Shown here: positions 8,152-17,670 of the stretch, one piece after another
Layout: every line of letters starts with the position of its first letter
Numbering within the stretch: position 1 is the first letter of the stretch
Source of the DNA: Devosia sp.
GTDB taxonomy: Bacteria > Pseudomonadota > Alphaproteobacteria > Rhizobiales > Devosiaceae
Assembly: GCF_014860165.1 (NCBI RefSeq)
Contig: NZ_JACZKG010000042.1
Span: 1 to 46,302, forward strand
Direction of reading: 5' to 3'
DNA: 46,302 bases
Notes under the pieces: model-generated
What the model was told of the DNA's origin: nothing
The model's database searches: none
What the model saw: the letters and a program-made list of their open reading frames with translations, nothing else
Program-made: the position numbers and the translations under genes

Positions 8152-8165
8152 TGAAAACCTTTACA
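8152..8165. promoter_or_regulatory. LacI-family operator, site 2
   Basis: TGAAAACCTTTACA repeats site 1 with one change, exactly 21 bases downstream. Two helical turns of spacing places both sites on the same DNA face, which suits cooperative binding of a LacI-type dimer pair. Confidence 0.65.
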
Positions 8166-8226
8166 TCGACTGCCCAAGGGACGAAGAGACGGGGTGAGCC
8201 CGCCGCGTCCAGGGAGGGGTTCAGAC

Positions 8227-9768
8227 ATGTCCAGTGCCGAAGGCACGCCTGCGCCGATCATCCTGTCAGCCAACAGGATATCGAAGTCGTTTGGCGAGAT
8301 CCCGGTGCTGTTCAGCGTCGATTTCGATATCTGCCCGGGTGAGGTGCACGCCATTATCGGCGAGAACGGCGCGGGCAAATCCACCCTCATCAAGATTCTC
8401 TCCGGCATCGAGCAGCCGACCTCGGGCTCGATCAGCTATGACGGCCAGACCGTGGTGCTGCCACCCAATGGCGCCGCCGAAGCCATGGGCATCGTGCTCA
8501 TCCACCAGGAGCAGAATCTCGCCGAACACCTGACGGTGTCGGAGTCGATTTTCCTCGGCCGCGAGATCAAGCGCTTCGGCTTCCTCGACCTCAGGCAGAT
8601 GCGCGCTCGGGCGCGTGCCTTCATGGAAATGCTGCATGTGCATGTCGATCCCGACGCGCGCATCAATACGCTTTCGGTCGCCGACAAGCAGATGGTCGAG
8701 ATCGCCAAGGCCATCAGCCGCGATGCGCGGGTGCTGATCATGGACGAGCCGACGGCCGTGCTGTCGGTCGCCGAGACCCAGACTCTGTTTGAACAGATCC
8801 GCCGCCTCACAGCGCGCGGCGTGGCAGTGATCTTCATTTCCCACAAGCTCGATGAGATCATGGAACTGGCCAATCGCGTCACCGTGCTGCGCGATGGCCA
8901 GTTGATCGCCACCGTCGGCACCGAGGCGCTGACGCCCGATTCCATTGCCCAGATGATGGTGGGACGGGAACTCAGCAACCTCTATCCGCCCAAGCACGAA
9001 CCCGACGTGGATGCACCGGTGGTGCTCGCCGTACACAACCTGGTGGCCAAGGGCGTCAGGGACATTTCCTTTGACTTGCGCAAGGGCGAAATCCTTGGCT
9101 TTGCCGGGCTGATCGGTTCGGGCCGCACGGCCGTCGCCGAGGCCGTGGTTGGTCTCAACCACCGCAGCGGCGGCGACATCACGCTCAATGGCAAGCCGGC
9201 TCATTTCGCCCGCGTCGCCCAGTCGGTCGATGCCGGGCTCGCCTACATGACCAAGGATCGCAAGGGCAAAGGCCTGCTGCTCAATATGGGCCTGCGGCCC
9301 AACCTGACGCTGCTGACGCTGAACAAGCACCTCAAGTTCGGTTTTCTCGATGGCTCGAGCGAGGCCAGGGCGCTGGAGCGCGCGGTGCGGCGCTTCGACA
9401 TCAGGGCGCGCGACGCCGCCGTCGCCGTGGGCCGCCTGTCGGGCGGCAACCAGCAGAAGCTGATGCTGGGCAAGACCATGGAGAGCGAGCCCGACATCAT
9501 CATCATGGATGAGCCGACGCGCGGCATCGACGTGGGCACCAAGCAGCAGATTTATCACATCATCGCAGCGCTGGCGGCCGAGGGCAAATCGATCATCCTG
9601 ATCTCCTCGGAGATGCAGGAAGTCATCGGCCTCAGCCACCGCGTGGTGGTCATGCGCGAGGGGCGTCTCGCCGGCGTGCTCGAAGGCGCCGAGATCACCG
9701 AATCCGAAATCATGCGGTACGCCGCCGGCATCAAACAGAGTGAACATCATGACCGCATCAGCGCCTGA
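8227..9768 (+). CDS. Sugar ABC importer ATP-binding protein (two ATPase domains)
   Basis: A 513-residue fused ATPase of the RbsA/MglA type. The first domain has Walker A GENGAGKSTLIKIL and Walker B VLIMDEPTAVLS. The second has the degenerate loop GLIGSGRTAVAEAV, signature LSGGNQQKLMLGK and IIIMDEPTRGID. This asymmetry is normal for carbohydrate-uptake class 2 importers. I chose the ATG at 8227 because GGAGGGG stands 8-15 bases upstream; a further in-frame ATG at 8194 lacks this. The permease gene overlaps its 3' end. Confidence 0.93.
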   Translation: MSSAEGTPAPIILSANRISKSFGEIPVLFSVDFDICPGEVHAIIGENGAGKSTLIKILSGIEQPTSGSISYDGQTVVLPPNGAAEAMGIVLIHQEQNLAEHLTVSESIFLGREIKRFGFLDLRQMRARARAFMEMLHVHVDPDARINTLSVADKQMVEIAKAISRDARVLIMDEPTAVLSVAETQTLFEQIRRLTARGVAVIFISHKLDEIMELANRVTVLRDGQLIATVGTEALTPDSIAQMMVGRELSNLYPPKHEPDVDAPVVLAVHNLVAKGVRDISFDLRKGEILGFAGLIGSGRTAVAEAVVGLNHRSGGDITLNGKPAHFARVAQSVDAGLAYMTKDRKGKGLLLNMGLRPNLTLLTLNKHLKFGFLDGSSEARALERAVRRFDIRARDAAVAVGRLSGGNQQKLMLGKTMESEPDIIIMDEPTRGIDVGTKQQIYHIIAALAAEGKSIILISSEMQEVIGLSHRVVVMREGRLAGVLEGAEITESEIMRYAAGIKQSEHHDRISA

Positions 9769-10753
9769 TACGGCCGCAAAACCCGCGCGCGCCTTCCGCG
9801 TCGACCTCAAGACCGTCGGACCCTTGCTGGCCCTGGCGCTGCTGGTCCTGCTCGGCATCTCGCTCAACGAAAATTTCATGAGCTACAGCAACCTGACCAA
9901 CGTGCTGGCACGCTCATCCTTCATCGGCATCATCGCCATCGGCGCCACTTTCGTCATCACCGCGGGCGGGCTCGACCTGTCCGTCGGCTCGATGGCGGCG
10001 GTCATCGCCGGCGTCATGATCATGGTGATGAACTGGCTGATCCCGACCATGGGCATCGGCTGGAGCGTCGTGCTGGCGGGTATGGCGGCGGGCATCCTGC
10101 TCGGTGGCGTGGCGGGCGTGTTCAACGGATTGATGATCACCCGCGGCCGCATCGAGGCCTTCATCGTCACGCTGGGCACCATGGGCATCTTCCGCTCGCT
10201 GGTGACGTTCTTGGCCAATGGCGGCACGCTGTCGCTGAACTTCGAAGTCGCCGACGTCTATCGGCCCGTCTATTACGATGGCCTGCTGGGCGTGCCGTGG
10301 CCGATCATCGTCTTCGCGCTGGTCGCGATCGGTGGCGAAATCGTCATGCGCTACACCGCCTTCGGCCGCTACTGCGCCGCCATCGGCTCCAACGAGCAGG
10401 TCGCCCGCTACTCCTCGATCAACGTCGATAACGTGCGGCTGCTGACCTACATCCTGCAGGGCGTGCTGGTGGGCGTCGCCGTGCTGCTCTATGTGCCGCG
10501 CCTCGGCTCGGCCTCGAGCACCACCGGCGTGCTTTGGGAACTCGAAGCCATTGCCGGCGTGATCATCGGCGGCACCACGCTCAAGGGCGGCTATGGCCGC
10601 ATCTGGGGCACGGTGGTGGGCGTGGTGATCCTCGGGCTCATCGGCAACATCCTCAACCTGCAAAGCCTCATCAGTCCCTACCTCAACGGGGCATTCCAGG
10701 GCGTCATCATCATTCTGGCAGTGCTGCTGCAGCGCGGTCGCCGCACCAGCTAG
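9749..10753 (+). CDS. Sugar ABC importer permease
   Basis: A permease of about 334 residues, of the RbsC/BPD_transp_2 family, with roughly eight to ten hydrophobic helices. The ITAGGLDLSVGSMAAV motif (near residue 70) and the late EAIAGVIIGGTTLKGGYGRIWGT segment are family hallmarks. The ATG at 9749 is preferred over an in-frame GTG at 9740; either overlaps the ATPase gene. It forms the membrane channel for the preceding ATPase and the following binding protein. The substrate is unknown. Confidence 0.92.
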   Translation: MTASAPDTAAKPARAFRVDLKTVGPLLALALLVLLGISLNENFMSYSNLTNVLARSSFIGIIAIGATFVITAGGLDLSVGSMAAVIAGVMIMVMNWLIPTMGIGWSVVLAGMAAGILLGGVAGVFNGLMITRGRIEAFIVTLGTMGIFRSLVTFLANGGTLSLNFEVADVYRPVYYDGLLGVPWPIIVFALVAIGGEIVMRYTAFGRYCAAIGSNEQVARYSSINVDNVRLLTYILQGVLVGVAVLLYVPRLGSASSTTGVLWELEAIAGVIIGGTTLKGGYGRIWGTVVGVVILGLIGNILNLQSLISPYLNGAFQGVIIILAVLLQRGRRTS

Positions 10754-10805
10754 TCGAGACACAAGTTTACATCGCCCATCCAAGGGCACTTACGGGAGGA
10801 CTAAA

Positions 10806-11759
10806 ATGAAACTGGTGAAATCCCTTCTGGCTTCGGCGGTTATTGCCGGCAGCCTCGGCGGCGTCGCCGTCGCCCAGGACGACAAGGTGACGATCGGCGT
10901 TTCCGTGCCGGCGGCCGACCATGGCTGGACGGGCGGCGTCAACTACTTCGCCCAGCAGGCCATCGAACGCCTCGGCACCACCTATCCGAATGTCGAATTC
11001 GTCTTTGCCTCGGCGCCCGACGCGCCCAAGCAGATCGCCGACATCGAGGACATGGTCTCCACCCGCGGCATCGATGCCCTGGTCATCCTGCCGGGCGATC
11101 CGGATGCGATGACCTCGGCCATCAAGCAGGTCAAGGATGCCGGCAAGTTCGTGACCGTCGTCGATCGCCAGCTGTCGATCGATGGCGTGGAAAACCTCTA
11201 CGTCGCCGGCGACAATCCGGGCCTCGGCGCCAACTCGGCCGAATACTTCAAGCAGGCCATGCCTGACGGTGGCAACATCGTCATCCTGCGCGGCCTGCCG
11301 ATCCCGATCGATGCCCAGCGTTTCGACGCCTTCATGGCCGGCATCGAAGGCAGCAACATCACCGTTCTCGACGACGAATTCGCCAACTGGAACCGCGATG
11401 ACGGCTTCAAGGTGATGCAGGACTTCCTGACCCGCTTCCCCGACATCAAGGGCGTGTGGGCGCAGGACGACGACATCGCCCTGGGCGCCATCGAAGCCAT
11501 CAAGCAGGCGGGCCGTGAAGACGAGATGTTCATCGTCGGCGGCGCCGGCATGCAGCAGATCCTGCAGGCCGTGGCCGAAGGCAGCACCCTGACCCCGATC
11601 GACGTAAGCTACAGCCCGGCCATGATCGCCACCGCCATCGAGCTGACCACCTCGCACTTCACCGGCGGCATCCAGGTGGCCGGCCGCTACATTCTCGACT
11701 CGACCGTCATCACCAAGGACAACGCCGCCGAGTTCCTCGATCCTGAAAGCCCGTTCTGA
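10806..11759 (+). CDS. Sugar ABC importer periplasmic binding protein
   Basis: A 317-residue binding protein with a signal peptide (MKLVKSLLASAVIAG..., cleavage after VAVA near residue 23). It has the peripla_BP_4 fold, seen in VSVPAADHGWTGGVNYFAQQA, IDALVILPGDPDA and GVWAQDDDIALGAIEAI. GGGAGGA precedes the ATG. A half-operator-like GTTTACATCG at 10764-10773 lies in the gap from the permease gene. The family binds pentoses, hexoses or inositols; I cannot tell which here. Being last and separated by a leader fits higher expression of the binding protein. Confidence 0.92.
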   Translation: MKLVKSLLASAVIAGSLGGVAVAQDDKVTIGVSVPAADHGWTGGVNYFAQQAIERLGTTYPNVEFVFASAPDAPKQIADIEDMVSTRGIDALVILPGDPDAMTSAIKQVKDAGKFVTVVDRQLSIDGVENLYVAGDNPGLGANSAEYFKQAMPDGGNIVILRGLPIPIDAQRFDAFMAGIEGSNITVLDDEFANWNRDDGFKVMQDFLTRFPDIKGVWAQDDDIALGAIEAIKQAGREDEMFIVGGAGMQQILQAVAEGSTLTPIDVSYSPAMIATAIELTTSHFTGGIQVAGRYILDSTVITKDNAAEFLDPESPF

Positions 11760-11860
11760 CTTTGAGCCGTCCCGCAGGGCAAATCGCTCCGGTGGAGCGA
11801 TTTGAGGCGAGAAGGCCATGAGGGCTGTGCCCGAATGGCGAAACAAGAACGGACATGCGA

Positions 11861-11890
11861 AGGGCGCCCCTCGGGGCGCCCTTTGTTTTG
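11861..11890 (+). terminator. Rho-independent terminator of the sugar importer operon
   Basis: A perfect 10-base stem (AGGGCGCCCC/GGGGCGCCCT, 2-base spacer) is followed by TTGTTTTG. A second hairpin at 11781-11803 (AAATCGCTCC/GGAGCGATTT), without a T run, lies between it and the stop codon. Confidence 0.8.
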
Positions 11891-11933
11891 TGGGGAGTAC
11901 GTGATCGCCTCACCGTCCTCGATCGTCACCCTC

Positions 11934-12010
11934 GGGCCGGATCCTAGGGCACTGCACTTACCAAAACGTGCAGGCAGTGCAGACCCCTCGGGTCAAGCCC
12001 GAGGGTGACG
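11934..12010. repeat. Family C palindromic repeat (CGTCACCCTCGGG)
   Basis: CGTCACCCTCGGG at the left end is matched by CCCGAGGGTGACG at the right, around an inner CTGCAC...GTGCAG pairing. The same architecture recurs at 39143-39228. It lies between the importer terminator and copZ. Confidence 0.7.
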
Positions 12011-12036
12011 TGCGGTGGGCAACGATTGGCATCCCC

Positions 12037-12237
12037 CTAGGCCGCTTCGGGCGTATACCCGGCCTCGCGGATGGCTTCCTCGCCCTTGGCGCGGTCGCCG
12101 GTGAACTCGACCTTGTGCGTCGCCAGATCCACCGAGATCTCGGCGCCTGGCAGCGCCTCTTCCAGCGCCTTGCGGACGGTGCCGACGCAATGGCCGCAGG
12201 TCATGTCGTTGACGGAGAGAATGGTCTTTTCGGTCAT
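12037..12237 (-). CDS. copZ: Copper chaperone CopZ (heavy-metal-associated domain)
   Basis: A 66-residue single HMA domain with the metal-binding loop MTCGHC at residues 12-17 and the standard beta-alpha-beta pattern (VEFTGDRAKGEEAIREAGY). It carries Cu(I) in the cytosol and hands it to CopA. It lies 1 base after cueR in the same direction and is the last gene of the copA-cueR-copZ operon. Confidence 0.93.
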   Translation of the reverse strand: MTEKTILSVNDMTCGHCVGTVRKALEEALPGAEISVDLATHKVEFTGDRAKGEEAIREAGYTPEAA

Positions 12238-12238
12238 G

Positions 12239-12649
12239 TCAGTGTGCTCCAGAAATGGGGTGTTCCCCGGCGAGATCGTCGAGAATGGGGCAATCGGGGC
12301 GGTTGTCGCCGCCGCAGCAATGGGCGAGGTGCTTGAGGGTTTTGACCATGGACTGCAGTTCGGCGATCTTGGTCTCGAGTGCGGTGATATGGCTGGTCGC
12401 TACATCCTTGACTTCGGCGCTGGCGCGCGTCTTGTCCTGCCACAGGCCAAGCAGGGTGGCGGTTTCCTCCACCGAGAAGCCGAGCGTGCGGGCCCGCTTG
12501 ACGAAGCGCAGCACATGCACCTCGTCCTCGCGATAGACGCGATAATTGCTGTCAGTGCGCAGCGGCGCCCTTATGAGGCCAATGGATTCGTAATAGCGGA
12601 TCATCTTGGCCGAGACTCCCGACGCGTTGGCTGCCTGCCCGATATTCAT
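12239..12649 (-). CDS. cueR: Copper-responsive MerR-family activator CueR
   Basis: A 136-residue MerR-type regulator: [25 protein letters not shown] is the DNA-binding helix-turn-helix. The C-terminal loop has cysteines at about 112 and 120 ([10 protein letters not shown]), the positions that bind Cu(I) in CueR. An extra cysteine (111) and a His-containing tail follow common alphaproteobacterial forms. Its stop region abuts copZ and its start overlaps the copA end by 4 bases. It is expected to act on the promoter at 14926-14956. Confidence 0.93.
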   Translation of the reverse strand: MNIGQAANASGVSAKMIRYYESIGLIRAPLRTDSNYRVYREDEVHVLRFVKRARTLGFSVEETATLLGLWQDKTRASAEVKDVATSHITALETKIAELQSMVKTLKHLAHCCGGDNRPDCPILDDLAGEHPISGAH

Positions 12650-14904
12650 GCGGAGACTCCTTTGACGCCGCGCAGGCGCTGCGCATTGCTGACGACGAAG
12701 ATCGAGCTCAGGGCCATGGCCCCGGCGCCGATCATCGGATTGAGCAAGATGCCGAAACCCGGATAGAGCACGCCGGCGGCAACCGGGATCAGCAGCACAT
12801 TGTAGCCGAAGGCCCAGAACAGGTTTTCCCAGATGTTCTTCATGGTGGCCCGGCTGATGGTCAAGGCATTGAGCACGCCCTTGAGATCGCCGCCCAGCAG
12901 CACCACGTCGGCGCTCTCGATGGCGGCATCGGTGCCCGTGCCCACGGCAATGCCGATATCGGCTTCGGCCAGGGCCGGCGCGTCGTTGATGCCGTCGCCG
13001 ACATAGGCAACCTTGCCGAATTGCCGCAACGCCTTGAGGACAGCCACCTTGTCGGCCGGCAGCACCTCGGCGCGCACCTCGTCAATGCCCAGCTGGCGGG
13101 CAATGGCTTCGGCAGTGCGCCTGTTATCGCCCGAGATCATCACGGTCTTGAGGCCCATCGCGTGCAGCGCCGCGATCACCGCTTTGCTGGAGGGCTTGAT
13201 CGTGTCGGCCACCACAATGGCAGCGGCCAGCTTGTCGTCGATGGCGGCAAAGACCGGGGTCTTGCCCTCGTCGGCGAGTTTCTCGATGGCCTCGGCAAAG
13301 TCCGAGAAATCCAGATGCCCCAGATGGCGCTGTGAGCCGACCGAAACCAGCCGTCCATCGACGCGTGCGGTCACGCCATTGCCGGCATCGGACCGGAAAT
13401 CGGTGACCGTGCCCAGGGCCAGCCCGGCCTTTTCTGCCGCCGCGACGATGGCGCCGGCAATAGGGTGCTCGGACCGGGCTTCGACAGCGGCGACCAGCGC
13501 CAGCACCTCGTCATGCTCGAAATCGTCGTCGAGGATGAGATCGGTCAATTCGGGCTTGCCGGCGGTCAGCGTGCCGGTCTTGTCGAAGGCCACGACCTTG
13601 GCGTCGCGCAGCTGCTGCAGCGCCTCACTCTTGCGGAACAGCACGCCCATCTCGGCGGCGCGGCCCGTGCCGACCATGATCGAGGTGGGGGTGGCGAGGC
13701 CCATCGCACACGGGCAGGCGATGATCAGCACGGCCACCGCATTGACGAGGCCGAACACATAGGCCGGCTCCGGCCCCCAGATGGTCCAGATGCCGAAGGT
13801 GACGATGGCCAGCCCAATGACAACAGGGACGAACCAGGCGGTGATCTGGTCCACCACGCCCTGGATCGGCAGCTTGCCGCCCTGGGCTTCTTCGACCATG
13901 CGAATGATCTGCGCCAGCATGGTATCGCCGCCCACCTTGGTGGCGCGGAAGCTGAAGCTGCCCGACATATTGAGCGTGCCGCCAATAACTGTGGCGCCGA
14001 CCGTCTTGGAGACGGGGAGGGACTCGCCCGAAATCATCGATTCATCGAGATGGCTGGCGCCCTCGACGATCTCGCCATCCACGGCGACCTTGTCGCCCGG
14101 ACGCACGACGATGATGTCGCCGGCTTTGACCTCTTCGATGGGCAGTTCGACAATGCCGCCGTCGCGCCGCACCCGGGCCGTCTTGGCCTGCTCGCGCACC
14201 AGGCGCTGGATGGCCTCGCCGGTGCGGCCCTTGGCCAGGGCCTCGAGCCAGCGCCCGACCAGGATCAGCGTCACGATGACCGTGGCCGCTTCGTAATAGA
14301 CATATTGCGTCTGCGCCGGCAGCAATTGCGGCGCGAAGGTCACCACGACCGAATAGAGATAGGCCGCGCCAGCGCCCAGCGCGACCAGCGAATTCATTTC
14401 GGGCGCGCCGTGGAACAGGGCCGGAAAGCCAATTCTGAAGAAGCGCCAGCCGGGCCAGAACAGCACCACGCTGGCCAGCACGAAATAGCCGATATAGAGC
14501 GCCTGTTGCGGGACCAGGCCCAAGAGCCAATGGTGCATGGGATCATAGAGATGGCTCCCCATCTCCAGCACGAAGAGCGGCAGGGTGAGCACGGCGGCGA
14601 TCAGGGTGTCGCGACGCAGGATGGCGACATCTTCGTCGTGATGCTGATGGCCGGCATGGTCGTGATGGTGCGCCTCGGGCGTCCTGCTGGCCTTGTAGCC
14701 GGCCTTCTCGATGGCCTTGAACAGGGCATCGACATTGTCCGTATCGCTGACTTCTACCGTGGCCCGCTCGGTCGCCAGGTTGACCGAGGCCGACGTGACG
14801 CCGGGCACCTTGAGCAGGGACTTCTCCACCCGCAACACGCAGGAGGCACAGGTCATGCCCTCAATATCGATGGAAACTGGCTTGGGATGGACGTGTTCAT
14901 TCAT
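12646..14904 (-). CDS. copA: Copper-exporting P1B-type ATPase CopA
   Basis: A 752-residue inner-membrane Cu(I) exporter. One N-terminal HMA domain carries MTCASC (cysteines about 19 and 22). A His-rich linker follows ([11 protein letters not shown], about 79-89), then membrane helices with the CPC metal site ([12 protein letters not shown]). The phosphorylation site DKTGT is at about 441, and the hinge [18 protein letters not shown] and [15 protein letters not shown] are also present. I start at the ATG at 14904, which has GAGGTG just upstream; an in-frame ATG at 14928 lies inside the transcript leader. It heads the copA-cueR-copZ operon. Confidence 0.95.
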   Translation of the reverse strand: MNEHVHPKPVSIDIEGMTCASCVLRVEKSLLKVPGVTSASVNLATERATVEVSDTDNVDALFKAIEKAGYKASRTPEAHHHDHAGHQHHDEDVAILRRDTLIAAVLTLPLFVLEMGSHLYDPMHHWLLGLVPQQALYIGYFVLASVVLFWPGWRFFRIGFPALFHGAPEMNSLVALGAGAAYLYSVVVTFAPQLLPAQTQYVYYEAATVIVTLILVGRWLEALAKGRTGEAIQRLVREQAKTARVRRDGGIVELPIEEVKAGDIIVVRPGDKVAVDGEIVEGASHLDESMISGESLPVSKTVGATVIGGTLNMSGSFSFRATKVGGDTMLAQIIRMVEEAQGGKLPIQGVVDQITAWFVPVVIGLAIVTFGIWTIWGPEPAYVFGLVNAVAVLIIACPCAMGLATPTSIMVGTGRAAEMGVLFRKSEALQQLRDAKVVAFDKTGTLTAGKPELTDLILDDDFEHDEVLALVAAVEARSEHPIAGAIVAAAEKAGLALGTVTDFRSDAGNGVTARVDGRLVSVGSQRHLGHLDFSDFAEAIEKLADEGKTPVFAAIDDKLAAAIVVADTIKPSSKAVIAALHAMGLKTVMISGDNRRTAEAIARQLGIDEVRAEVLPADKVAVLKALRQFGKVAYVGDGINDAPALAEADIGIAVGTGTDAAIESADVVLLGGDLKGVLNALTISRATMKNIWENLFWAFGYNVLLIPVAAGVLYPGFGILLNPMIGAGAMALSSIFVVSNAQRLRGVKGVSA

Positions 14905-14925
14905 TTCAATCACCTCGTCCTCACC

Positions 14926-14956
14926 CACATAGACCTTCCAATCATGGTAAGGTCAA
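14926..14956 (-). promoter_or_regulatory. CueR-type promoter of the copA operon
   Basis: On the minus strand, -35 TTGACC and -10 TATGTG are separated by 19 bases, the elongated spacer of MerR-family promoters. Between and across them lies the CueR dyad (ACCTT, 11 bases, AAGGT; plus strand 14932-14954). This is the known layout for copper-induced copA. Confidence 0.85.
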
Positions 14957-14997
14957 GACGCAATTCTGAAGTTCTTGCTCTGGCCTTCGTGGCTCCC

Positions 14998-15106
14998 GTC
15001 ACCCCACCCTCGTTCCCTCCCCATCGAGGGGAGGGAGGCGCCAGCACAGCCGTCCCGGTTCCTTCGTCTCCCTCCCCCTTGTGGGGAGGGATCAAGGGTG
15101 GGGGTA
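14998..15106. repeat. Family A compound palindromic repeat
   Basis: Two hairpins (CCCTCCCCATCGAGGGGAGGG and CCCTCCCCCTTGTGGGGAGGG) are flanked by ACCCCACCCTCG on the left and its rough complement AGGGTGGGGGT on the right. The right half is nearly repeated at 40515-40556. Confidence 0.7.
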
Positions 15107-15262
15107 TGTTTGGCCCCGATAGCGTGATGATACGACCAGTCATGAACGATTGGGCAAGCGAAGTGCCGGTCTTAACTGCGGCAGGTTGGCGCTGCGACAG
15201 TTGTGCCGCTTAAAGGCTTGATCGGGCGGGCCTATATCGACCGTGTCAGGAGACGACATGCC

Positions 15263-15979
15263 ATGCAGCCCGTCCGTAACGACATCCATAATTCGCCCAT
15301 TCCCGTGCTCTGCCAGAGCTGCGAGGCCCGTCACCAGGGCTTTTGCGGTGCGCTGACGCCCGAGCAATTGCTGGCGCTGTCGCGGCATACCCGCCGCGTG
15401 CACCACGATGCTGGCGACGAGCTGCTGGCCGACGCGGAGCCGATCACCAGCTACGGCAACGTGCTGCATGGCGTGGTCAAGCTCTCCAAGATCCTCGAAG
15501 ACGGACGGCAGCAGGTTGTCGGGCTGCAATTTGCGCCCGACCTGCTCGGGCGGCTGTTTGCCAATGAAAGCCGGGTGACGGCGGAGGCGGCGTCTGATGT
15601 CGACCTCTGCCTGGTCCCCAAGGCGGCTATGGAAACGCTGGTCCGCGAGAATCCGGCGCTTGAGCATCGCGTCATGCTGCAGACTCTGCGCGAACTCGAC
15701 GAAGCACGCGACTGGATGGTGACGCTGGGGCGCAAGACGGCGGCCGAAAAGGTTGCGAGCTTCCTCTACCTGATCGCCAGCCACATCGATCCCACGGGGG
15801 AGGTCACCACCTTCGACCTGCCACTCGGTCGTGGCGATATCGGCGATTTCCTCGGACTGACCATCGAAACGGTGAGCCGGCAGATGACCAAGCTCAAGGC
15901 CGACGGCGTGGTGGAAATCGAGAACCACCGGCACGTCTCGGTGCCGGATCTGGCCCGGCTGCGGGTGCGGTGCGGGTAG
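15263..15979 (+). CDS. fnrL: Fe-S Crp/Fnr-family regulator (FnrL type)
   Basis: A 238-residue oxygen-sensing regulator. Three N-terminal cysteines (C17, C20, C28; CQSCEARHQGFC) and one at about 116 match the 4Fe-4S ligands of FNR. A cyclic-nucleotide-fold domain is followed by the helix-turn-helix IGDFLGLTIETVSRQMTKLKADGVV with the E-SR residues that read TTGAT half-sites. I chose the ATG at 15263 because AGGAGA precedes it. A perfect FNR box lies 3.6 kb away in front of cydA, and the cyd genes are its likely local targets. Confidence 0.92.
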   Translation: MQPVRNDIHNSPIPVLCQSCEARHQGFCGALTPEQLLALSRHTRRVHHDAGDELLADAEPITSYGNVLHGVVKLSKILEDGRQQVVGLQFAPDLLGRLFANESRVTAEAASDVDLCLVPKAAMETLVRENPALEHRVMLQTLRELDEARDWMVTLGRKTAAEKVASFLYLIASHIDPTGEVTTFDLPLGRGDIGDFLGLTIETVSRQMTKLKADGVVEIENHRHVSVPDLARLRVRCG

Positions 15980-16017
15980 GGGGCTCACCTCTCCCCGAAG
16001 GGAGAGGTGCAGGGCGC

Positions 16018-17670
16018 TCACTCCAGCCTCCCATTCCGCATCGTCAGCACGCGATCCATCGTTCCATCGGGGATCGCCGCATGGGTCACCACAATCACCG
16101 TGCGGTCCCGCGCGGCCGCATGCAGCGTTTCGAAGAATGCCACTTCGGCCGCGCGATCCAGCCCTGTCGTGGGCTCGTCGAGCAGCAGGATACGGGCGGG
16201 CGACAGCAGCACCCGCGCCAGGCAGAGACGCCGTGCCTGGCCCACCGAGACGGTGCGTCCCCCTTCGCCAACAAGGCTGTCTAGGCCGCGGGGTAGCCCG
16301 CGAACCAGGGATTCGATGCCCCCAGCCTTGAGGGCTGCCCAGAGCGCAGCGTCGTCTGCCCCTGGCCGGGCAAGCAGCAGGTTGGCGCGGATCGTATCGT
16401 TGAACAGCGGGCTGTCCTGGCTGAGCAGGGCCATCGCCCGATGGATATCGGCCTGGCGCAGCGAAGGCAGGGCGATGCCGCCCAGTGCGATGCGGCCCAG
16501 CTGCGGCTCGGCAAGGCGCAGCAGCAGGGCGAGCAGGCTCGATTTGCCGCTGCCGCTGCTGCCCGCTATGGCGATGTGCTCGCCGGGCGCGGCCGTGAGG
16601 CTGAGATCGCTCAGCACCGGTGGGCCGCCGGGATAGCTGAAGCAGATGCCGTCGACCACGAGAGTGAGGTCGGCCGGCAGCGTGGCGGGTTCTGCCGGAT
16701 CGATCATGGCGATGGGACTGTCGGCGATGGCGGTGAGGCGATCGGCAGCGGCCATGGCCGTGGTGAGCTTGCCCACGCTGCGCACGATGACGCTGGTGGC
16801 CTCGAAACTCCCTGCAATGGCCAGCAGCAGCCCGGCGAGGATGGGTCCGCCCACCGTGCCGGCGGCGAGGGCATCGAGCCCGCGCCACAGCGCGCCGGCC
16901 AGTGCCAATGCGGCAAGGGACTGCACGGCGAAGCCGGCAATTGCGCTCAGCGTCGACAGTCGCCCCCTGGTTTCGGCGAGGCGCTCCGCCGTGCCGACGA
17001 AATCGGCCTGCGCCTTGCTTAGCACCCCAAAGACCGTGAGATCGGCATGACCTTCGATGCCGTCGAGCACAGCCGCGCGGGCATCGGCGGCGCGCGAGAT
17101 CACGTCATGGCCGGCGCGGCGGCTGGCAACAACCAGGCCGGCGGGAACCGCCAATACGGCAAGCGCGAAACAGATCGCGTAGATCGGGGCCACGCCGGGC
17201 AGCAGCCAGGCCAGCATCCCTGTTAGCGCCGTACCGATGACCAAGGCCGCGGCAACCGGACCGATGGCGACGAGGAAGGCCGTATCGAGCGCATCGATAT
17301 CGGCGGTCAGGCGGCTGACGAGGTCGCCATGGCGCAGGCTGCGATCGGCAAGCGGCAACCGCGGGAACAGGCGGGCAAACAGCCAGCCGCGCAGATCGGC
17401 GAGCAGGCGCAGGGTCGCGTCATGACCGCTGAGGCGTTCGCCATAGCGCGCCAGGATACGGATGAAGGAAAAGCCACGGACCAGCGCCGACGGCACGAAG
17501 AGGTTGAACGCAAGGCCGGCGCTGGTCAGGGCCGCAGCCGTGATGAACCAACCGGAAACGCCGAGTAGCGCCGTGCCGGCCGCCAGCGCCACCAGTGACA
17601 GCAGCAGCGCTATGGCAAATCCCCGGGCCTGGGCCAGGAACAGGCTGCGGAAAGCGAGGAGCGGTTTCAT
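16018..17670 (-). CDS. cydC: Heterodimeric ABC exporter subunit CydC (cytochrome bd assembly)
   Basis: A 550-residue fused membrane-ATPase half-transporter. The N-terminal six-helix domain is followed by Walker A GSSGSGKSSLLALLL and Walker B RILLLDEPTTGLD. The signature motif reads VSVGQARRLCLAR instead of LSGGQ, so one of the two ATP sites in the CydDC pair may be weakened. CydDC exports thiols and/or binds haem and is needed to mature cytochrome bd. Its start overlaps the cydD end by 4 bases. Confidence 0.9.
   Translation of the reverse strand: MKPLLAFRSLFLAQARGFAIALLLSLVALAAGTALLGVSGWFITAAALTSAGLAFNLFVPSALVRGFSFIRILARYGERLSGHDATLRLLADLRGWLFARLFPRLPLADRSLRHGDLVSRLTADIDALDTAFLVAIGPVAAALVIGTALTGMLAWLLPGVAPIYAICFALAVLAVPAGLVVASRRAGHDVISRAADARAAVLDGIEGHADLTVFGVLSKAQADFVGTAERLAETRGRLSTLSAIAGFAVQSLAALALAGALWRGLDALAAGTVGGPILAGLLLAIAGSFEATSVIVRSVGKLTTAMAAADRLTAIADSPIAMIDPAEPATLPADLTLVVDGICFSYPGGPPVLSDLSLTAAPGEHIAIAGSSGSGKSSLLALLLRLAEPQLGRIALGGIALPSLRQADIHRAMALLSQDSPLFNDTIRANLLLARPGADDAALWAALKAGGIESLVRGLPRGLDSLVGEGGRTVSVGQARRLCLARVLLSPARILLLDEPTTGLDRAAEVAFFETLHAAARDRTVIVVTHAAIPDGTMDRVLTMRNGRLE

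Larger units (their letters stand above)
14905..15262. other. Intergenic region between copA and fnr
   Basis: This 358-base gene-free stretch holds the CueR promoter (14926-14956), a compound family A palindrome (14998-15106) and the leader of the Fe-S regulator gene. AGGAGA stands at 15249-15254, 8 bases before its ATG. I find no clear FNR box for that gene and no further coding frame. Confidence 0.7.

Noticed and set aside
13465..15213. Long open frame on the plus strand opposite copA
   Set aside because: It lies antisense to a well-supported gene, has the Asp/His/Gly/Arg-rich composition of a GC-rich shadow frame, and shows no domain. Similar antisense frames opposite cobG, the sugar ATPase and cydA were dropped for the same reason.
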